NCBI GenBank assembly: GCA_963805495.1
Contig: CAWDUQ010000002.1
Coordinates: forward strand, 1,240,001 to 1,304,000
DNA from: DAHUXD01 sp963805495
GTDB lineage: Bacteria; Acidobacteriota; Thermoanaerobaculia; UBA5066; Gp7-AA6
Direction of reading: 5' to 3'
DNA length: 64,000 nt
Positions 59,711 through 64,000 of this stretch are shown in pieces (position 1 is the stretch's first letter; the number at the start of each line of letters is the position of its first letter). Under the pieces are notes generated by a model. That model did not search any database. It worked only from the letters and a program-made list of their open reading frames with translations, and had not been told where the DNA came from. Both the position numbers and the translations under genes were made by a program.

Positions 59711-60252
59711 GCCGAGCGACGCCCGCCCCCGCGCGCCGGCGGTCGATCGGATTCCTGGCGCGCTTCGCAGGGCTTCTGGTCCTCTCCTACGTCGTCATCG
59801 CCTCGCATCCGGTCAACGACAACCTCATCGTACCCTTCACCGCCGGCATCGCCCGAGCGGCCGGCGCCGTGCTCGACGTGCTGGGAGAAGGGGCGACGGT
59901 CGCGGGGACCGAGATCCGCTCGACCCACTTCGCGGTCAACATCGAGAACGGCTGCAATGGCGTCGAGACCGCGCTTCTCTACGGCTCGGCCGTGCTCGCA
60001 TTCCCGGCCCCGTGGAAACGGCGGCTGGCGGGTTTCGTGCTGGGCCTGGCGGCGATCCAGGCCATCAACCTGGTCCGCGTCGTGTCGCTCTTCTGGATTG
60101 GCGTCCATCGACCGACGATCTTCTCCGCGTCGCATACGGTGCTGTGGCAGTCGGTCGTGGTCCTGTGCGGCGTCATGCTCTTCCTGCTGTGGGCCTCGCG
60201 CGCGGACCGGCCAGCGCGGGTCGCGGCCAGCCATGACACGAAAGAGACCTGA
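59707..60252 (+). CDS. xrtH: Exosortase H
   Basis: 181 residues, a short exosortase with four or five membrane helices. The proposed catalytic residues are all visible: C83 in IENGCNGVET, R124 in INLVRVVSLFWIG and H143 in SASHTVLWQ. Exosortases are membrane transpeptidases that cleave PEP-CTERM-like tails; the H type pairs with IPTLxxWG-CTERM proteins. No protein with that tail is in the window, so targets must be elsewhere. GTG start coupled to the thioesterase; it overlaps the next gene by 20 bases. Confidence 0.9.
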   Translation: MSRATPAPARRRSIGFLARFAGLLVLSYVVIASHPVNDNLIVPFTAGIARAAGAVLDVLGEGATVAGTEIRSTHFAVNIENGCNGVETALLYGSAVLAFPAPWKRRLAGFVLGLAAIQAINLVRVVSLFWIGVHRPTIFSASHTVLWQSVVVLCGVMLFLLWASRADRPARVAASHDTKET

Positions 60253-60817
60253 GGCACCGGCTCCCGCAGGATTTCGGCTCGACCGGCGTGCACTCGGCCG
60301 CATCGCCGTCGGCTTCGCGACGGGGCTGGGGTTCTGGTTCGCCTTCTCGGCGCCTTACGAGCGGTTCCTGGCCTGGGCGGCTCAGAGCACCATTCGGACC
60401 TTCGAGCGAGCCGCGACGACGTCGCTCGTGGCCTCGGGCGGCGAGATCCGGGTCGAGCGGGCCGACTTTCCGCCTTCCTCACCGCGGCCCGGCCTGCCCG
60501 CGGAAGATCTCCACTTCAACTTCGTCGTCCTCACCGCCCTCTTTGCCGCCGGTCGGCATCCGCTCGAGCCGAAATCCTTTGCGCGCTTCTGGTTCGCGGC
60601 CGCGGCGCTCGCCCTCGTGCACGTCGCCGCGCTCGTCGCCCAGGTCGAGGCGGTCTACGCGCTGCGCCTGGGCCCGTGGAGTGAGGCGCATTACGGAGCC
60701 GTGGCCCGCAACTTTTGGGCGGGGGGATTCCACTTCTACCTGATCGCCGGCCGGTTCGCGGCGCCCTTTGCCCTCTGGTGGGTGCTCGGTCCGCCGTCCG
60801 TGTCCGATCCCGCCTAG
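60233..60817 (+). CDS. Exosortase H-associated membrane protein
   Basis: 194 residues with three or four hydrophobic segments (IAVGFATGLGFWFAFSAPY, FNFVVLTALFAAG, FWFAAAALALVHVAALVAQV, FYLIAGRFAAPFALWWVLG) and a long periplasmic-looking loop (about 55-95). Its place directly after xrtH, overlapping it by 20 bases, matches the partner protein found next to exosortase H in other genomes. The mechanism is unknown; it may help substrate presentation. The gene is followed after 2 bases by the second MITE-like repeat. Confidence 0.8.
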   Translation: MTRKRPEAPAPAGFRLDRRALGRIAVGFATGLGFWFAFSAPYERFLAWAAQSTIRTFERAATTSLVASGGEIRVERADFPPSSPRPGLPAEDLHFNFVVLTALFAAGRHPLEPKSFARFWFAAAALALVHVAALVAQVEAVYALRLGPWSEAHYGAVARNFWAGGFHFYLIAGRFAAPFALWWVLGPPSVSDPA

Positions 60818-60819
60818 GT

Positions 60820-61039
60820 GTGAATTCTCAAGACGTTGTTCACTTTGCCGGCGCTTGCTTCGTGAAGCGACCCTGTAAACCGCCGCGCCCCGGCACGTAG
60901 GGGCGCCCCTTGCGGGCGCCCCCTCCTGTGGCCATTGAGAGGCGGCACGCGAATCGTCAGCGTGTCAGCGGGCGGCCACAAGGGCCGCCCCTACGGCCCG
61001 GGCTGACGTCGCCGAATTGCGTGAACAACCTGTTGAGAA
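60820..61039 (-). mobile_element. MITE-like repeat, copy 2 (220 bp, inverse orientation to copy 1)
   Basis: Read on the minus strand it matches 15579-15796 nearly end to end, with strongest identity in the terminal repeats, the two internal palindromes and the stretch GACGATTCGCGTGCCGCC. Ends: GTGAATTCTCAAGACGTTG at 60820-60838 and GTGAACAACCTGTTGAGAA at 61021-61039. It occupies almost the whole 229-base gap between convergent genes and stops 7 bases from the FHA-Fis stop codon. It has no coding potential. Confidence 0.7.
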
Positions 61040-61046
61040 ACGACGC

Positions 61047-62156
61047 CTAGGTCCGCCGGCCCCGTTCCCGCCGCAGATACCGGTAGTCCGGGATCCCGAA
61101 CTCTTTGAGCTTGGCGATGAGCGAGCCGCGGGAAATGTTGAGGATCTGAGCGCCCCGGCTCTGGTTCCCTTCGACGCGGCGCATCGCCCGGTCGATGACC
61201 TCGCGCTCGACGGTCTCGACGATCTTCTTGAGGTCGTCGGTCTGGCGCAGAACGGTTTCGGCGAGGGTCGCTTCGGCCGCGGGCGCCGGCGGGACGGGCA
61301 TTTCGGTCGTCGGGCGCGCGTCCGAGGCGCCCGGCCCGGCAGCGCCCATTCCGGCAAACGCGATTCCGGCGACCTGCACGAGCTCCTCGAGAAAGAGCAC
61401 GGCCCGAGCCGCCAGGCGCGGCGTCTCGCGCACGAGAATGCCCACGCAACCGGCCCCTTCCCGCGCGGGCTCGACGATCAGCGTCAGCGGTCCGGTCACC
61501 GTTTCGGCGCGGGCGAGACGTTCACCCGAGCGCAGGTCCTGGAGCATCCGCGGCGGAAGCGCCGGGTTTTCGCGAAACGTGGAGGCCAGCGCGCGAAACC
61601 CCGCGGCGGAAAACTCGCCGACCGCCCATTCCGAGGGCGGCAGCTCACGGTCGAGGAAGTCCGTCAGCTCCGTGGCGAGGTCCTCCGCCGAGCGCGCCGC
61701 GCGGCCGAGGCGAAGCGCCGACAGCCGCAGTCCGCGGTACTCGACCTCGGTGATCGGAAGGCTCGCCGGCCCGATGGAAGGAGCCGGTTCCGAGGCCGGG
61801 GCCGGCGCCGGGGCCAAGGCGAGGTCCCCGGCGGACAGTGCGACCGGCATCGGGCGCATCGCCGCGGAAGCCTCGACGACCGTGATCGTCGCCTCGCCGA
61901 TCGAGATGCGGTCGCCCACCGTGATCTGGCCGCCGAAGAAGTCGCGGCCGTTGACCTGGACGGTTTCGATCCCCTTGAAGAGATCGAGATGATAGTTCCC
62001 GTCGCGCTCGATAAGGCGCATGTGCCGCCCATAGACGCCACGGGCCCGAACGACGATTTCGTTCCCTGACGAAGCGCCGACCGTCGCGCTGGCGCCCGCG
62101 ACCCGATGCATTTCGGCGCTCGTGCCCGGGCGCCGACGAACCTCGACTGTCAACAT
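61047..62156 (-). CDS. FHA-domain protein with C-terminal Fis-type helix-turn-helix
   Basis: 369 residues; the ATG at 62156 gives MLTVEVRRRPG, and 23 upstream residues are unlikely. The FHA domain (about 1-95) has ASATVGASSGNEIVV, VYGRHMRLIERDGNYHL and NGRDFFGGQITVGD and should bind phosphothreonine. A Pro/Ala linker (about 100-130) and a GAF-like middle region follow. The last 45 residues are the Fis HTH (DRAMRRVEGNQSRGAQILNI, SRGSLIAKLKEFGI) normally found at the end of sigma-54 activators, but the AAA+ ATPase is absent. It may read Ser/Thr kinase signals and bind DNA as a non-sigma-54 regulator. Confidence 0.88.
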   Translation of the reverse strand: MLTVEVRRRPGTSAEMHRVAGASATVGASSGNEIVVRARGVYGRHMRLIERDGNYHLDLFKGIETVQVNGRDFFGGQITVGDRISIGEATITVVEASAAMRPMPVALSAGDLALAPAPAPASEPAPSIGPASLPITEVEYRGLRLSALRLGRAARSAEDLATELTDFLDRELPPSEWAVGEFSAAGFRALASTFRENPALPPRMLQDLRSGERLARAETVTGPLTLIVEPAREGAGCVGILVRETPRLAARAVLFLEELVQVAGIAFAGMGAAGPGASDARPTTEMPVPPAPAAEATLAETVLRQTDDLKKIVETVEREVIDRAMRRVEGNQSRGAQILNISRGSLIAKLKEFGIPDYRYLRRERGRRT

Positions 62157-62277
62157 GACTGGAAGGCCCCCTACCCAGCGAAACCTTACACATTTCCTGA
62201 GCGCGAACGCAACATTGTCGACCACGGGAGTGTCCGACTCCCGGTCATTTCCCGCCGCGTTTGATCGATTCGACCCG

Positions 62278-63948
62278 TCAGAACAGTCCGGAGATTCGGC
62301 CCTCGGCGTCGACGTCGATCGACTCGGCCGCCGGCTGCTTCGGCAGGCCCGGCATCGTCATGATGTCGCCGCAGACGGCGACCACGAAGCCCGCTCCCGC
62401 GAAGAGGCGGGTCCGGTCCACGTGCAGGGTGAAGCCCGACGGGCGTCCGCCCTTCCGGGGATCGTCCGAAAAAGAGTACGGCGTCTTGGCGATGTTGATG
62501 GGGAGATTTCCGAATCCCTGCTTCTCGTAGCGTTTGAGCCGGTTCTCGGCCTCCTTCGAATAGGAGACGCCGCCCGCGCCATAAAGCCGCCGCGCGACGA
62601 TCTCGATTTTTTCTTCGAGGGACCGGTCCCAGGGATACAGGGGCTGGTACTTGGTCGCTCCCCGGCCGATCTCCGCGAGCACGGCCCGGGCGAGGTCCTC
62701 GCCCCCGGCGCCGCCGCGCGTGAAGACCTCGGAGAGAGCCGCCGCGACGCCGAGCTCCGAGCAGCGCTTCTCGAGGAACGCGATCTCGGCCGGCGAATCC
62801 GTCGGGAAGCGATTGATGGCGACCACGGCGGGCAGGCCGAAGATCCGGACGTTGTCGAGGTGCCGCTCGAGATTCAGGACGCCGCGCGAAAGCGCCGCCA
62901 GATCCTCGACGCCGAGGGCCTCCTTGGGCGCCCCACCGTGCATCTTGAGGGCGCGTACCGTCGCGACGAGCACCACCACCGACGGCCACATGTCGCCGTA
63001 GGCGCACTTGATGTCGAGAAACTTCTCCCCGCCGAGGTCGAAGCCGAAGCCCGCCTCCGTGACGGCGATGTCCCCGTAGCGCATCGCGATGCGGGTCGCG
63101 AGGATCGAGTTGCAGCCGTGGGCGATGTTGGCGAAGGGCCCGCCATGGATCAGCGCGGGCGTTCCCTCGAGCGTCTGGACGAGGTTGGGATGGATGGCGT
63201 CCTTCAGGAGCGCCGCCATCGCGCCGTTGGCCTTCAGATCCGAGGCGCGGATCGGCTCCGTGTCGCGGCGATACCCGGCCACGATCGCCCCGCAGCGCTC
63301 CTTGAGATCCTTCAGGTCCCGAGCGAGGCAGAGGATCGCCATCACCTCCGACGCGACCGTGATGTCGAAGCCCGTCTCCCGCGGCACGCCGTTGATCTTG
63401 CCGCCGAGGCCGATGACCGTGTCGCGCAGCGCCCGGTCGTTCATGTCGAGCACCCGCCGGAACGGAATGTCGCGCTGGTCGATGCCAAGGGTGTTCCCGT
63501 GGTGGAGGTGGTTGTCGATCATCGCGGCAAGCAGGTTGTGCGCCGCCGTGATTGCCGGGAAATCTCCCGTGAAGTGGAGGTTGATGTCCTCCATCGGCAC
63601 GACCTGCGAATAGCCGCCGCCGGCGGCGCCGCCCTTGATGCCGAAGCAGGGGCCGAGCGACGGCTCCCTCAGGGCGATGATGGCCCGCTTGCCGAGGCGG
63701 TTGAGCGCCTGGCCCAGCCCCACGGTCGTCGTGGACTTGCCCTCCCCCGCGGGCGTCGGCGTGATCGCCGAGACGAGCACGAGCGGCGCTTCCGGACGGC
63801 CCTCCGCGCGGGCGATCGCCGAAAGCGACACTTTGGCCTTGTCGCGGCCGTAGGGGATGAAGTCGTCGGGATGGATTCCGGCGTCGCGGGCCACTTCTTC
63901 CATCGGCCGCAACCGGGCGCCCTGGGCGATCTCGATGTCGGATTTCAT
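62278..63948 (-). CDS. fhs: Formate-tetrahydrofolate ligase
   Basis: 556 residues, the standard length. ATP/formate-binding motifs are TPTPAGEGKSTTTVGL (about residues 63-78) and HGGPFANIAHGCNS. IKGGAAGGGYSQVVPMEDIN and the C-terminal GDIMTMPGLPK are family signatures. It makes 10-formyl-THF from formate, ATP and THF, feeding purine synthesis or C1 assimilation. It lies upstream of and co-directional with the FHA-Fis gene across a 121-base gap, so independent promoters are likely. The remaining 52 bases of the window show no gene. Confidence 0.97.
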   Translation of the reverse strand: MKSDIEIAQGARLRPMEEVARDAGIHPDDFIPYGRDKAKVSLSAIARAEGRPEAPLVLVSAITPTPAGEGKSTTTVGLGQALNRLGKRAIIALREPSLGPCFGIKGGAAGGGYSQVVPMEDINLHFTGDFPAITAAHNLLAAMIDNHLHHGNTLGIDQRDIPFRRVLDMNDRALRDTVIGLGGKINGVPRETGFDITVASEVMAILCLARDLKDLKERCGAIVAGYRRDTEPIRASDLKANGAMAALLKDAIHPNLVQTLEGTPALIHGGPFANIAHGCNSILATRIAMRYGDIAVTEAGFGFDLGGEKFLDIKCAYGDMWPSVVVLVATVRALKMHGGAPKEALGVEDLAALSRGVLNLERHLDNVRIFGLPAVVAINRFPTDSPAEIAFLEKRCSELGVAAALSEVFTRGGAGGEDLARAVLAEIGRGATKYQPLYPWDRSLEEKIEIVARRLYGAGGVSYSKEAENRLKRYEKQGFGNLPINIAKTPYSFSDDPRKGGRPSGFTLHVDRTRLFAGAGFVVAVCGDIMTMPGLPKQPAAESIDVDAEGRISGLF

Positions 63949-64000
63949 TGTGCCGGCATCCTAGCAACTCGGGATACCCGCACCGCCATTCGCGCCTCGC

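Overview
The window is about 70% GC, densely coded on both strands, and has no rRNA. It looks like a chromosome fragment from an uncultured Acidobacteriota-type bacterium (Thermoanaerobaculia or Holophagae-like). This placement is an inference from gene content. The supporting genes are a Ser/Thr kinase fused to a TolB-like propeller, a remnant of a MacB/ADOP-type permease, secreted proteins ending in cysteine-bearing S-layer-homology-like repeats (CGGGxYCP), a GloVer-repeat protein, exosortase H with its partner, and LytS/LytTR signalling. Many genes overlap by 1-4 bases (ATGA, GTGA, TAATG), which suggests translational coupling.

Layout. 1-5.2 kb: a truncated kinase, then a small island next to tRNA-Asp. 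The island carries a lower-GC DUF1254 lipoprotein between two copies of the tRNA 3' end, then a metallo-beta-lactamase-fold enzyme. 5.2-15.5 kb: M13 peptidase, a secreted protein, a permease remnant, a Tat-exported hemerythrin, tRNA-Val, a nine-haem cytochrome c, a second DUF1254 protein and a 2OG-type dioxygenase. 15.6-20.3 kb: a MITE-like repeat, EAL protein, ClC channel with a zinc-ribbon partner, a frameshifted secreted protein and tRNA-Met. 20.5-26 kb: a lipid/polyketide locus with a fatty-acid hydroxylase-like protein, ketosynthase and ACP, divergent from a type III polyketide synthase, methyltransferase and FAD oxidoreductase.

26-33 kb: cell-surface proteins (outer-membrane barrel, Vgb-like propeller plus SLH-like repeats, GloVer plus SLH-like repeats). 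33.1-33.5 kb: a small thioredoxin-like gene with an in-frame UGA in place of the first cysteine of its CxxC motif, the best candidate here for something unrecorded (a selenoprotein). 34-40 kb: GIDE-domain protein, phospholipase D family enzyme, then tilS-hpt-ftsH and DinB. 40-42.8 kb: LytTR regulator with LytS-type kinase. 43-48.5 kb: a coupled folP-cdaA-ybbR-glmM-HAD run, linking c-di-AMP synthesis to cell-wall precursor supply, then small genes and an HdeD-like protein. 48.7-56.8 kb: LigA, M1 peptidase, membrane proteins, an SDR, a degenerate receiver-PilZ protein and dCMP deaminase.

56.9-60.8 kb: a tightly coupled run of an active ketosynthase, a dead ketosynthase resembling a chain-length factor, a thioesterase, exosortase H and its associated membrane protein. 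61-64 kb: a second copy of the MITE-like repeat, an FHA-Fis regulator and formate-tetrahydrofolate ligase. Several gaps between convergent genes are filled by palindromic repeats of different families. All functional calls rest on reading motifs by eye; no database search was run.
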